Assembly (NCBI RefSeq): GCF_963422355.1
Contig: NC_085085.1
Coordinates: 11,689,485-11,753,484 of the forward strand
Length of the DNA stretch: 64,000 bases
DNA from: Corticium candelabrum
Lineage: Eukaryota; Porifera; Homoscleromorpha; Homosclerophorida; Plakinidae
Reading direction: 5' to 3'
Shown here: piece after piece, positions 32,680 to 44,752 of the stretch
How the letters are laid out: every line of letters starts with the position of its first letter
Numbering within the stretch: the stretch's first letter is position 1
The notes under the pieces: model-generated
Databases searched by the model: none
Seen by the model: the letters and a program-made list of their open reading frames with translations, nothing else
What the model was told of the DNA's origin: nothing
Position numbers and translations under genes: made by a program

Positions 32680-33984
32680 TTTTCTTGCTTGTACTACATA
32701 CCATGCTTCGCTTTAAAGACACAGACAGCTATTGAATTATGAGCATCAGTAACTGTAGTTTTTGATTGAGCATCATTTAATTTACACTCACCACTCAGTA
32801 AAGCTCTTCCACCATATTATGCTACATAAAAACACACATGATTAGCCTACTACAACCGTAGCCAAAAATGGATGACGACTTCAGATGGTTATCCGAAGAC
32901 AGCACCCCTGTCTGTTTCTAGGAGAGGTCTCCGGCTACACTGATGTACCCTTGGGTATTGACTTTGATACAGCTTTGAAAATGACCCTCACGACCACAAG
33001 TACCTGTCCAACCCAGTCAAAGACCAGGGACTCATTTCTACTCTTGAGTCGAGAGAAGCAATTGCATGTGAGTTTCTTGCCGAAATAAATTACGCCTCCA
33101 CCCATCCCGCACTCGAACATTCGACCTAAAGGTCCCCATGTTTCTACTCACGGTATACTACCAAGACATAGGTCTCAATTCGTCCTAACAGATCTAGACG
33201 TTACCAACAGAAAAATTGAGCACCTGTTACAGTGCCATAAGAGTATCTGTATTTCATGGGAAGCGTGTTTCAGTGTGCTAGGGCTTTGTATATTAACATA
33301 CCACATTGTGTAGGTTGAGGAGGTTGTCTCAACCTGACAATATCCTGTTTTGCTGTCACATCATGCCCAATATACTTTATCACAGTTTACCAGTACACAG
33401 ATAGTATATAGTACTTTAGGATGCAACATTAACAGACGAGACAACCAACACCGTGGAACAAACTGAAAGAATTTAAGTTAATAAAGATTGAAATATTCTT
33501 GTACTTGCTATAGTCACCCACCCCCTCTTAATTAAAATACGAACGTACAAATGAACCCGCACAGCATCATTGGTGTATATATTTCTGTGTCACAGGATCA
33601 CTAGGAGTATATTTATGACACTCAACTAACAACTGATTACAGCAGACTATCAAAATCTGTCTATATATAATGTTTGCATAATGTAACTACAAGAACACCT
33701 ATTGTATTTACACTGCCAACATCAATGTGTATTCATTTGTGTCCCACATAACGTCTCCAGATAGTGCAAGTGCAATAGTAAAAATTTACTTATTGAAACT
33801 ATAATTAAGTTAGAAGGCTATGTGGCTAGATGCAGTTTTCCCTTGTGGACTGAGGTAATCCAGGTGACTGGCTAATGGTGACAATTCGACATTAGTATTT
33901 CAGTCTCAAAAATGGCCTGATATCGCTTCTTCAAGTTTTCTGCGCCCACGCAGTCTCCATCTAGCCTCAAGTTCCCCTACACTA
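32680..33984. other. intergenic, nothing recognised
   Basis: Short open frames only. A minus-strand stretch near 33980-33880 reads openly after an AG, but I cannot support it as an exon. Confidence 0.45.
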
Positions 33985-34150
33985 TAATATAATAATAATA
34001 TTTACTTATTCCTATCACATCACACACAGTAATGCAGTTCTCACTGGGGCATACTAACACCCGTACAACACACGCTGAGTACATTAAAAACACAAGACAA
34101 ACAACCTCCCTTCAACCCTTACTACGACATTGCCAAGACTTCAGTCTAAC
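33985..34150 (-). mobile_element. LINE 3'-end fragment with ATT-rich tail
   Basis: On the minus strand this ends in the conserved 3' sequence of a LINE family (GTATGCCCC.AGTG, GAACTGCATTACTGTGTG) followed by an ATT-rich tail. Copies of the same ~150-bp end lie at 37441-37600 and 59196-59400, always antisense. Confidence 0.7.
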
Positions 34151-34264
34151 TTTTCACAACAAGCTCTTACCAACTTGAATAAATCCATTGAGTTACTGCA
34201 ATGCTTAGTGTTGTCATTCCATTGTCGCAGTACACTAAACTGGTTCAGTAGAGATGGTCCGAAA

Positions 34265-34507
34265 TTAGTTCACGTGAGCCAGCATCCTGCCAGCGAGTCT
34301 GAGAAATAAAAGTGAAGATATAATGAGCAAAGAAAGAAGAGACGTGTACCTCTCAAATGAGCCAACCGGTGAGAAGATTCCCTTAGTCTTCCCCACATGA
34401 GAGCTGTCGTCCGAGATTAGATACCTCGAGTCCGAGTATAGGCGAAAACACTCTGAGAGGTTTGTTGGAACTATGGTACAATAGTTACCGACGTTTCTCT
34501 GCCACAA
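34265..34507 (-). CDS. possible small minus-strand gene fragment, unknown
   Basis: The minus-strand frame contains ECFRLYSDSRYLISDDSSHV and FSPVGSFER, then 17 hydrophobic codons (34349-34299), then LAGRMLAHVN and stop. The hydrophobic block is bounded by a good donor (GTACAC) and a strong acceptor (TTTATTTCTCAG). It could therefore be a 51-bp intron or, since it stays in frame without a stop, a membrane segment. A neighbouring frame (34670-34485) also contains a hydrophobic helix (LLLTVVCICSVVALLAPAL). I do not recognise the family, and no start ATG is assured. It may be a truncated gene cut by the LINE insertion at about 34841. Confidence 0.25.
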   Translation of the reverse strand: MWQRNVGNYCTIVPTNLSECFRLYSDSRYLISDDSSHVGKTKGIFSPVGSFERYTSLLSLLIISSLLFLRLAGRMLAHVN

Positions 34508-34808
34508 AGTTGGTCAATGCTGGAGCTAGCAATGCAACAACAGAACAAATGCAGACCACAGTGAGAAGTAGGCGTACACGTGTCCCAGTTATGAGGATGT
34601 CCGAGATTTGATCCGGAACTCTATACTGACTTGTGATGGAGCCTGAAAGATTTTGCGAAACATTTGACAATTTCTTTTAATTTTCTTCGCTCTCTCTGTT
34701 TCAAAACTTCAGTCCAGACATAATTTTGTCTTTCCATTTAAAACGCTCAAAGAGCTATGACTTCCCAATTTGTCTGGAAAATGTTGACGCTTTGTAAATG
34801 ACGTCGAA

Positions 34809-34809
34809 A

Positions 34810-34842
<33 letters not shown>
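34809..34842. repeat. (AAT)n microsatellite at LINE 5' junction
   Basis: About eleven AAT units lie directly before the 5'-truncated R2-like LINE, in frame with it. Confidence 0.9.
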
Positions 34843-34843
<1 letters not shown>

Positions 34844-37285
34844 GTCTCAAGGACAGAACAGTATTGGGGTGGTATCCTAGAAACTGAGGTACATGACAAT
34901 GAGTCTGCCTTCTGGCTGAGACGTCAAACCGATGACGAGACGCACCGGAAAGATGAGCAGCAGTGGTTACCTATCTCAGACAATGAGGTCACATCGTGTC
35001 TCAAAAGGATGGGGAACTGGAAGTCTCCTGGTCCAGACAATGTTTATGGTTTCTGGGTCAAGCGTATCACGTGTCTTCACACTGATCTGACTCGTAACTA
35101 CAACCTGCTGGTTCAGAATCCAGACTCTGTACCCGACTGGTTGTCTCAAGGAATAACTACTCTGATTCCTAAGAATGACAAGACTGACCAGGCCAAAAAT
35201 TACCGGCCTATCACGTGTCTGTCTGTCTTCTATAAGACCCTCACCTCAGTCATCAGGCAGAGGATTGCAGGGCATTTGGATCAGAGAAACCTCATGGCTC
35301 CGGAGCAGAAGGGTTGTCGACAGGGATCTTTTGGTGCAAAGGATCAGCTGTTGATCAACAAGCTGCTTACCGAAGACTGTAGGACCAGGCACAAGAGCTT
35401 GAGCATGGCTTGGGTGGACTACCAGAAAGCCTATGACAGCGTGCCACACAGTTGGTTGCTCCAATGCCTTCAGCTGCATAAGATCAGTCCAGTCTTGTGC
35501 GGGTTCCTGTCACGTGTGATGAAGAGTTGGAGGACATCGATGATGCTTTCTTGCGGGAATAGTACTATCAAGACAAGGCTTATGCAGATCAGGAGGGGTA
35601 TTTTCCAAGGTGACTCACTTTCTCCACTTCTCTTCTGTATGGCTCTCAATCCTCTGAGCAAGGAGCTGAACAGAACCGGTTACGGCTACCGGATGAGCAC
35701 TGGTCATGGTGAGACTGCCAAACGTCAGCTTATCAGTCATCTACTTTACATGGATGATCTGAAGCTGTATGGCAGAAACTCTGATCAGTTGGATGGGTTG
35801 TTGCACACGGTTCGTACCTTCTCTGATGACATCCAGATGAAGTTTGGTCTGGACAAATGTGCTGTTGCACACTTTGTCAACGGCAGGCTATCTGGACACA
35901 ACTCTGGAGTGACGGTAGGAAAAACGGACACCATCAAGTGTCTGGAACCGGGTCAAGTCTACAAGTACTTGGGTGTAGATGAGAGTAACGGTATTCAGCA
36001 CAGCATGATGCGGGAGAAACTCCGTCGTGAGTACTTCCGCAGAGTAAAGGCGGTTTTCCGGACTGAGTTGTATGATCGGAACAAGATTCTAGCCATCAAT
36101 GAATTTGCACTACCGGTTATCACTTACGGTTTTAGCGTCATTCATTGGGGGTGCACGGATATGCAGCAGCTCGATCGACGGACCAGAAAGCTCCTCTATA
36201 TACATGGTGTCCACCATCCTGCTGCAGACGTTGACCGACTGTACGCTCCTTGCAGTGATGGGGGTAGGAGATTACAACAGATTGAGTCGATATATCAATC
36301 TTGTATTGTGAGGCTGAACTATTACCTTGCTGACAGTTCTGATCCTTTCATGCAGATGATACGGGAGTGTGAGTCCGGAAAATCTTCACACTGGAGCAAG
36401 CGCATGGCTTGTCGCTTTACTGCTCAGCTGCAGAGAAGTCTTGCTTCGGACGACAAGTCGCAGAATTTACAAAGGAATGCATCCATCTCGGTTGAAGGTG
36501 GCTTCGAGCAAGCGCCTGAAACAGATGCGAGACATTACCGTACGTGTTGCAGTTCTCTTCGTTTGCAGTTCTGGAGCGGCAAGCGTATGCACGGGCAGTG
36601 TCGCCGTCTCACTGAGCAACAGCCTGTGGACATGAAAGAGATATACGGATGGCTAAAGGCAGCGAATCTTCCTGCTGCAACTGAGGGACTGGATGTTGCT
36701 GCTCAAGACCAAGCTCTTCGAACTCGGTACTATGAGCGCAAGATTCTACATCGTGATGTCAGTCCTACTTGCCGCATGTGCAGTGTAGGCCTGGAAACAG
36801 TCGACCACATTGTGGCAGACTGTAGTGCTTTGGCACTGACGGACTGCACCGATCAACGCAATCAGGTGGCCTCCATCATTCACTGGGATGTTTGTCGCCA
36901 TTTTGGGGTTCCAGTGGAGAGCAGATGATATCGGCATCATCTTTATAAGCTTGTGGAGACGGATGACATTACTATGATGTGGGATACCACCATCCCCACT
37001 GCCAGAAAGATCAAAGCCAATCGTCCAGACATCTGTCTCAGAAATAGAAAGACAAACACTTCTCTTCTTATTGATATCAGCTGTCCTGCTGATGGCAACA
37101 TTGGCAAGAAACATGCTGAGAAGTTGGCGAAGTACAGCGACTTGCGAGTGGAGATAAGCCGCATGTGACATTGTCGAACACTGGTGGTTCCGGTGGTCTT
37201 GGAAGCTTTGGGCACAGTGCACGCAGGTATTGCACGGTTGCTGGACATTACTCCAGGTTATCGCAACCTGCAGCACTTGCCCTAA
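34841..37285 (+). mobile_element. R2/NeSL-type LINE, 5'-truncated, nearly intact RT and endonuclease
   Basis: One frame runs from the AAT repeat to TAA at 37283-37285, interrupted only by TGA at 36926-36928 and 37166-37168. RT motifs: NWKSPGPDNVYGFW, NYRPITC, AWVDYQKAYDSVPHSW, IRRGIFQGDSLSPLLF and the catalytic HLLYMDDLKLYG (about 35738-35773). After the RT comes a thumb/connector (KTRKLLYIHG-like, HHPAADVDRLYAP), then a CCHC motif CRMCSVGLETVDHIVADC (C-X2-C-X8-H-X4-C) and a restriction-like endonuclease segment with RPDICLRNRK, LLIDISCPADGN and EKLAKYSDLRVEISRM. This order (RT, CCHC, RLE) defines the early-branching R2/NeSL/CRE-like LINEs, which use a PD-(D/E)XK endonuclease rather than APE. 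The N-terminal DNA-binding part is missing. Confidence 0.85.
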
Positions 37286-37440
37286 ACGGTGCTTCTGGGA
37301 TCTACTCGGATCTTTCGTAAAGTCATGTCTTCTTTCTAGACAGCCGCTTTGGTCTAAGTACTTCTGAAGCAGGGTTTGCTTCCGGTACTTGTAATAGACT
37401 TTACAAATCAGACTGATCTGGTTGAGCACAACACACGTAA

Positions 37441-38698
37441 TATGATATTTATTTCTATCGCATCACACACAGTAATGCAGTTCCCACTGGGGGCATACTA
37501 ACACACGTACAACACACAGTAAAATACATTAACAACACAAGACAAACCCTTCAACCCTTACTACTACATTCCTAACTGTAACTTTTTGTCAACCACCAGA
37601 AACAGAAGTCCTTTTACTAAGTCATTTCTTGAATGAAATGCCCTTTGTAGGAACTTCAATTTCAAATTCTTCATTCTTTCTACTGATTCTTGAAATGTAT
37701 CTCCAAAGCGGTCACAAATTGATTCATTCCTCTTCATACCCAATCCTCTTCTCACACCTTTTCTCAGAGCCATATTGATTATCCTCTTCACATCAGTTCT
37801 CTCCAAATCCCACAAATAACACCCATATGACACGATGGGAAACAACTGTCAATCAGCTAACTCCATCCACACCTTTTGTGATTCACAAATACCTCCAATT
37901 TTTAGCACAGTGTTTACACCACCAAAAATTTTCTAAGTCTTACTTCCACAGAAATTTTGCATTGACAAGCGGAGTCCATTATCATGTCCTTGTATCTAAG
38001 TTTAGGGCCACCAGCTTGTCTTGGTGCATACAGCCTCTGACCAAAGGGCACTTGATTTGGTAGCCTTCTGTCATCCATTCTAATTATGTGACCGGTCCAT
38101 ATTTTTATTAATTGTTATTTCTCTAGCATGCAACCTATACAGGCATATTAGCTCTCCTCACAACTTCAATGTTAGGCACTCTTTCTATCCAATAGAATTG
38201 CAAAACACAGCATACGCAGCTAGGTAAAACTTTCCTAATTCTTCAATGTCTGTACAGTATAAGGTCCATGATTGGGACCCAAACATGAGAGTTGAATGCA
38301 CAGCTGCTTTGTAAACCTGTACTTTCGTATTCATCTGTATTCCTCACTGATCCACAGTCTAATCTGAAGAGCACTATAACCTCCACTTGCTTGTGCTGTG
38401 ATGTTCTTTTCAACATTGCACTTTTTGAAATGGCACTTTCAAGATAAGAGAAACAGAAAACATTTTTCAAAGCCACTTCACTGAAAGATGATCTCTGCTA
38501 TTTCTTTCTTACCAGCAACTGATTGCAACACATATGTCTTTTCGACGTTTCTTTGTAACCCAAAAGGAAGAGCAACAGCATGAAAACAGTTGACCATGTG
38601 TTGCATGTCATTAGCATAGTGAGCAACAAGAGCACATTAAACAGCAAAGAGTATCTGTCCAAATTTCACAACAAATGCCTTGAAATTTGCTAGAAATC
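37441..38698 (-). mobile_element. second LINE remnant, antisense
   Basis: On the minus strand, RT fragments include HYANDMQHMV near 38610 (a mutated YADD box) followed by FGLQRNVEKTYVLQ. A C-terminal frame (37845-37564) reads MFPIVSYGCYLWDLERTDVK. Then comes the conserved 3' end found also at 33985 and 59196. Stops make it non-functional. Its higher-coordinate end abuts the start of the unit 2 duplication at 38699. Confidence 0.75.
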
Positions 38699-39369
38699 TG
38701 ATAGAATTACTTCTAGACAACTTGCATGTGAGTTTGGTCTTGAAGATCCACTTGAAGACTTAGTGATGTAAGTACCGTCTAAGATGGCTTGGACACCTTG
38801 GCAGAATGGGAGAGGAAAGACTACCAAAGATGTTCTAGTTTGTATAGCTGGAAAAGAAGAGACTATGCCATGACTCATGGTATGAGACCAGGAAGAGGTG
38901 ATGTGATGGAATAACATGTAATCTGCGTGCCACTGGAATTGGGAATAATTCATACTCTAGATATACGCAATCAAGTTGGAAGGTTGGGCTGGACTACAGG
39001 CAAAGCTAGCTATTACAGCGTAGTCACCGCTACGAATAAGGAAAACATACGGAGCGATTTTGCCATCTCGTTGTTGAAGCAGAGTTCGGGTCGCGTGCAA
39101 ACCAAAGCGTTATCTGTCCTCAGGTTGAAGGTACCAAATTAATAGGTTACATTTTACGCAAAACCAGGTTTGGACGTGCGAGCGCTACATATCAGCGTGA
39201 AAATAGAGGGCATACGATGACCACGTGGTAAGCAATTAAGTCACGTGATAAGTGCAAGCGTACAAATACAATGCAGTTGGTCCCTTCAGTCTTGCATGCG
39301 CATCCATGCCCGTTTCATAACCCACGAGCACATTTTCTCAACGTCTCGCAAGTGTCTTCTAGCATTTTG

Positions 39370-42300
39370 ATGGTAGCGAGGCTCCCAGCGTTAGCGCGCG
39401 TTGACAGACAGAGTGTTTCTCACGTGACCATCGTACGCGTTCTGTTTCCACGCTATTTGCTGCTAATAGCTAGCGCTGTCATATCCAGCTTTGCATGTAG
39501 TTCAGACCAACCTTCTATCTTGATCGCGTAGCTATGCAATCAAGTTTGCGTGGGCGTATCGGTAAACGACGGCGTGTATCTTTAGTCACAGATGCTGGTG
39601 AATTTAGCTATATGGGATGTGAAATATCTATCCTTTCATTAATTCTTGAGTTATTGCATGGATGATGTCTTGCTTCAGACGCATGCAAGATGGTAGTAGA
39701 GCCATGCACAAATCTGGTTCATACAGAGCTGTGCAATGGTGGCTGAATTATTGACTAAAATGGCATGGCTATTGACGTGCTTATAGCAGAGTGCAGAACG
39801 TTTGTACATAGAAACGGTATCCTTGTCTAAATGGTTTTAGCAAAAAGACTGTACACATGTATGTGTTGAAAGATGTTTAGAAGTAACACAGGAGCCACTC
39901 TAATAAGATGTTGAAACAACACCTAGAAAGCACTAACGCACTGTTGAATGTCAAACAATACACCTACACCAATAACTCATGTATACCGGGTCATTCTGCT
40001 GCGCCTGCGTTTTTGTCTTTGCCAAGAAGAGCTAAGTGTTGGAAGACTCATTCTTCTCTTCCGGCTATAGTCTAGCTGCTAGCTAATTAGTGTTGTACTG
40101 TGTCTCGGTGTTATAGCGGTTATCGATTTCCTTTCTCGGCTGTAAGTCTCGCCGGTTCGTATTTCCTGGGTCTAGATCACCTGCATAGACATGCACTAAA
40201 CCCATGCAGGACTGCTTACCACTTCGCAGTCGCTTTCTACTGGTAACCATGCTGACGCCCATCTACAGTCACCAATTTAACTAGAATGGTGGGTTAATAA
40301 TCAATAATGATTAATTGATTAAGTAGAATTTTTAATATTTAGCTATTACAAAAGTCTTGTATTAGAATCCTATAGTATACGTTATACTCTAACAACCGAA
40401 CACAATGTTATTGGTTAGTCAATTAACTGATGATTGATATCAAGCGTGTTGCATGGTGTAGGGTGAGACCAAAGTGCTAATACGAGAACTCACTGCCCGA
40501 CGTGCTATAGTTACTCGAGAAGCAAGCAAGACAATGGTAGGTCGGTGTGACATCTGCTTTTCCTGATTTACACTTGCTTTTTCTTTGATGCCTAAACAGA
40601 TGCAGATCAAGTTTTACCATCTGTGTGAATTGGCAATAGTCTGCATTTCTGTGTCTTTCTTTTCGTGCGAGGTAACTTGGGAGCATAGTATAGCTACCGA
40701 ACGGTGCTTTGCTGCATTGCTCTTGCATATGTCTGGCTAGGGTAAAATCAGCGCCGAGCCAATCCGCGGCCGTCGTCAGCAAGAAGAAACAGGCAAAAAA
40801 TTGGAATTCCAGCAATACAATAAATATAATAGACGACGCTGTAAATGCCACAATTCATGTTTCAGGTGCTTGTTTTAATGTTTCCGACTGTGAATTTGCG
40901 GGCGGCGTTTATACTGACTCTTTGGTAACGTTTGACGATTGCTGTAACAAGATTGGTGGAAAGTCGTGGGCACTACATAATGGTGCATGCCGGAACTGTA
41001 TACGTAATGGTAGTGGTGAGCCTCTAATATTGTTCAGATATGCGAACAAAACGCATTATTTTGTTGTTTCAAACCAGAGCTATCTCCAACTGTAGCCAAA
41101 CCGTCGCCAAACGGTAACTCTAATTCCATCAATGACTGGACTCCTTGGGGTGCTTGTTCTCACACGTGCGGTCCTTCCGGAACCAGAAGCAGACAGAAAA
41201 TATGTGGTCCATCAAACAAACTTACCGTCTGTAAAGAGCAAGATCAAAACTGCAATCGGGACGTCAGCTGTCCGGGTATACACATTTTCACATAAGTATT
41301 GGCGGTGTTAACTAATTATTGAATTTAACTGCTTGTATATCTGCCGTAATCGGACCGTTCTTGGTGGCTTGCTTGCTTGCGTGGCTATATACTGTTTAAT
41401 TTACGTATAGTCGATGGACAATGGGGAAGATGGAGTAGATGGTCATCTTGTTCCAAAAAGTGCAAACGGTCAAGAAAAAGATCATGTAACAGACCAAAAC
41501 CATCCGATGGAGGAAACGACTGTGTTGGTGTAGCACGTGAGAAGACTAGATGCAAAAGAAATCCCCGTTGTCAAGGTAGTTTATTGCACTAACAATCCAT
41601 AGGTGCTATACATTCGCATTGGTCGGATTCTTTGCTAGTTCATGGTGGATGGAGTGCATGGACGCAGCAGTCGTGCACAAAATCATGCGGAGGCGGATTT
41701 CAGATTGTCACGCGACAATGTGACAACCCAACACCAGAGCACGGTGGCAGAGATTGTGTTGGTTCAAAAGTTAAATACCGGCCATGCAACACAAAATGCT
41801 GTCCAGGTAATGCAGCCGATAATAAATAGAGATTGTGAATCATGTCGTTTTGAACGTGTATGGTTTAGTACATGGCCACTGGAGTAAGTACACGAGCTGG
41901 TCAAACTGTGAAATGACTTGTGGAGATGGCCAGCGATTTCGAAAAAGAAAATGCAACAATCCTCCACCGTCGTGCGATGGACGCAATTGCAGTGGGTTTT
42001 CAATGGACGCTGAGGCCTGTTCTCCCAATAATTGTCCCGGTATGAAATGCTTGCCAAACGTACTTTTTTTCTTCTAATCTAGTTAGTATGTATGTTTGTT
42101 GTAAAAGTGGACGGAGGTTGGAGTGCCTGGACTACAACAGTTTGCACTAAAACTTGCGAAATGGGTCATCATAAAAAATTCCGAAAGTGTGATAACCCTA
42201 AACCTAGCGGCAGACCCCCAGATTGTCCCGGAATTGAAATGCAAACTATACCATGCAATAAACAGCCTTGTCCCAGTATCTATCCAAATGAAAAGCACAA

Positions 42301-42568
42301 CGAATTCAAAATTGATATTTTTGTTTTTGAAATTACTTAATCCGTGTTCTGGTGCGTATTGTTAATTTTTGTAATTTTATGTAAGAGCAAAAGCGATATG
42401 TTTTGTTTTGTCTTATTGTAAAGTCGACGGAGGATGGACGTGGTGGAGTAGTTGGTCTTCCTGCTCGTCAACGTGCAAAGGAGGAACGCAGAGCAGAACC
42501 AGACAATGCACAAATCCTCCGCCAAGGTTCCAAGGAGTTTCCTGTCAAGGTTTGTAAACAGAACACAC

Positions 42569-42642
<74 letters not shown>

Positions 42643-44320
42643 CGCGCACGAGCACGCATTCAACTACAAGCTATTTGAGGTATATACATTCCAGAGAATG
42701 ATATGGTTCTCGTTTGAGTTTTGGGAGACTCAGAAAGAAACTGCATGTGAGCGCCTGATTATATTAAGGTGGTTACAGAAACAGATCGACCCATCCTTTC
42801 GACATGTTCTCTCTAATCCAGGGGAAAGGTGAGGTACAAGATCCGCGGAGATGGTTTAGTTGCAGTGAATTGCCATGCAGATCAGGCTTACTGCCGCAAA
42901 TTTATGAACAAATCGTGCTTTACATCGCGTGTTTGCTAGATCGTCGTTGATCCTGTGATTGGGTTCGTCCGTTCTTTGACATGCAAGTTTTGTTTCTACT
43001 TCTGCGGGTTAATCTAGCCACTTTTCTACAAGGCAAGCTTGAAGAGGAGCCTATTTATTTGCCAACTACTTGACCACGAGACAGGTTGTACTGGTATATA
43101 TATCACCTTAGCCAAGCAATTACGAGGGAGAGCGATTTATACATGCATGTACTAGTAACCGTAGACGTTATAATGTAAATACACACATAATCCTTTGTAT
43201 TTGATCTCTTGCAATATTTGCATCCATGTGACGGATATTGTTGTTGTTTGTCATCGCGTATTGTGACAGGTGTAAACGTGGATACTCAAACGTGTGCAAA
43301 AGTCAAATGTCCAGGTTTGGTTTTGTCTAACTTGTAACATTACAAATATTACATAGTACGTTATGTTAGTGGATGGCAACTGGGGAAAATGGAGTGTGTG
43401 GTCTGAGTGCAGTAAAATTTGTGAGACCGGAACACGATTTCGATCTCGGTTATGTAACAATCCCCGACCTGACTTTGGCGGGAAACAGTGTAATGATCCG
43501 TCTACTGGAAGAGAAGAGAGCCTGTGTAATACACACAAGTGTCCAGGTATTTACGTGAGTTGACGATATACAATAATTTCAAACGGCTGATCTTCAATTT
43601 GTGTTGAAATATGCAGTAAACGGAGGATGGGGTGCTTGGACAGAGTATACATTCTGCAGTAAAACCTGCGATACGGGATCACAAAAAAGAACTAGAAAGT
43701 GCAACAATCCCACTCCAAAATATGAAGGTACAGGTTGCAATGGCAACGATGCCGAATCAAGGCTCTGCAACAAATTCGGATGCCCAGGTATTATAACGCC
43801 ATAATTCGCTGTGTATTATGCAAGTGACAACTATTTATTTATTGATTAGTGGACGGCAGCTATACTCAGTGGACGTCTTGGGCTCAATGCTCGCGAAGTT
43901 GCGGAAGAGGTACTACTGAGCGAACGCGACATTGTAATCTTCCGTTGAATGGGGGACGTCCTTGTCTGTCTATCGGTCTTCCACAAGAGTCAAAAGTTTG
44001 CTGTAAAAGTAAATACTAAAAGTTATGCTGTTGGGTGCTAGTTGTACCGGCTCATTGCTTTTCTATTTAGGGTCTTGTATTGGTACTGTATCGTATATAG
44101 CGTACTCGGTGGTTACGTCTCGAACAGCAATCGTGCAAAGATATACAGTTGCATGCGGTATTTGGGATCTCGGTCGCTGTGGAAGATCCAGGTACTTATA
44201 CATACAACTTCAAAAGTATTTGCACTCATCGCTAAACGTATTTTTAGGACTGTTTACAGGCAAACGTATGCCAGACAAGAAAAGACTCTGTACAGGCATG
44301 CCACCAAAGATAGTTGTTGA
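39370..44320 (+). CDS. type 1 gene, unit 2: secreted TB - 9 TSR - EMI-like protein
   Basis: The predicted 666-aa protein comes from 14 coding exons: 39370-39496, 40866-41015, 41096-41275, 41411-41575, 41639-41806, 41869-42039, 42108-42275, 42424-42549, 43270-43314, 43370-43546, 43617-43787, 43850-44008, 44071-44191, 44248-44320. Relative to unit 1, four TSR exons are missing. Unit 1 exons 8-10 and all but the last few bases of exon 11 are deleted, leaving a CCGTGTTCTGGTGCG scar near 42342. Because all borders are phase 1, joining exon 7 to the next keeps frame, with Ser replacing the usual Gly (CPS). The signal peptide has 11 extra residues after MVAR. The TB domain keeps the Trp (KSWAL) lost in unit 1. 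An apparent 2-bp frameshift after the TB domain falls inside the short intron 41016-41095, so it is harmless. The gene looks intact. Confidence 0.78.
42571..42640. repeat. (CA)n microsatellite
   Basis: A CA run inside the intron that splits a TSR. Unit 1 has only a few scattered CA-rich hexamers here (6003-6025), so it expanded after duplication or contracted in unit 1. Confidence 0.95.
44071..44320 (+). CDS. type 1 unit 2, exons 13-14: EMI-like module
   Basis: Reads [31 protein letters not shown], then after the phase-2 intron [19 protein letters not shown] and KDSC-stop. Compared with unit 1 the cysteines, CGIW and LYR features are unchanged. Substitutions such as K-to-R before QTY make it closer to the EMI pattern of repeated YR pairs. 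Confidence 0.6.
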
Positions 44321-44488
44321 GTAGGAGAAACCACTGATAATGAAGCGCAGGGTGTTGTGACCGCTGAGTCTAAGGCAGTGAGTGTCACTGCGGCGTTCAA
44401 GTTTTGATTGTTTTTGTTTGTAATTACACGTAGTGGCTGCATGTTGTCTGTCTGATGGCGCGATTTGCAGGGTGACTAGACAACTGTC

Positions 44489-44494
44489 ATATTC
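44489..44494 (+). promoter_or_regulatory. polyadenylation signal of type 1 gene, unit 2
   Basis: AATAAA at the same distance from the stop as in unit 1, within conserved flanking sequence. Confidence 0.6.
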
Positions 44495-44752
44495 CTGTAA
44501 TAAAATATGATAAACGAACCCGTCTTTGTCACCAACAAGGTTGTAATTGAAAGCGTGTTTATAACGTGTAGTCGCTCTAGTAACTCAGTAATAATAGTGA
44601 GTATATAGACCATGGGTCTCTGCTAGACAACCTGTGGCATGGACTGCACTATAAATAACCGAATAACACAATCAAACAATATTATATATCAATTACTGAG
44701 TTGTGTGTGTTAGAGAGAGATGCCAGTCTGAGAATCTGTAGTAGAGGGACCG

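Larger units (their letters stand above)
38699..44752 (+). repeat. segmental duplication, unit 2 copy
   Basis: The counterpart of 1371-8124. It lacks the equivalent of about 4902-5780, carries a 33-bp insertion in the signal-peptide exon and has a CA microsatellite in the intron that splits a TSR. On the right, similarity to unit 1 stops just after GTAGTAGAGGGACCGA, and sequence unrelated to the type 2 gene follows. Confidence 0.92.

Noticed and set aside
35009..36928. 639-codon frame as a host gene
   Set aside because: RT, CCHC and restriction-like endonuclease motifs show it is a LINE; the true frame also extends on both sides of these limits.
41016..41095. Frameshift making the unit 2 type 1 gene a pseudogene
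   Set aside because: The 2-bp difference falls in a short phase-1 intron conserved in all copies; the exons stay in frame.
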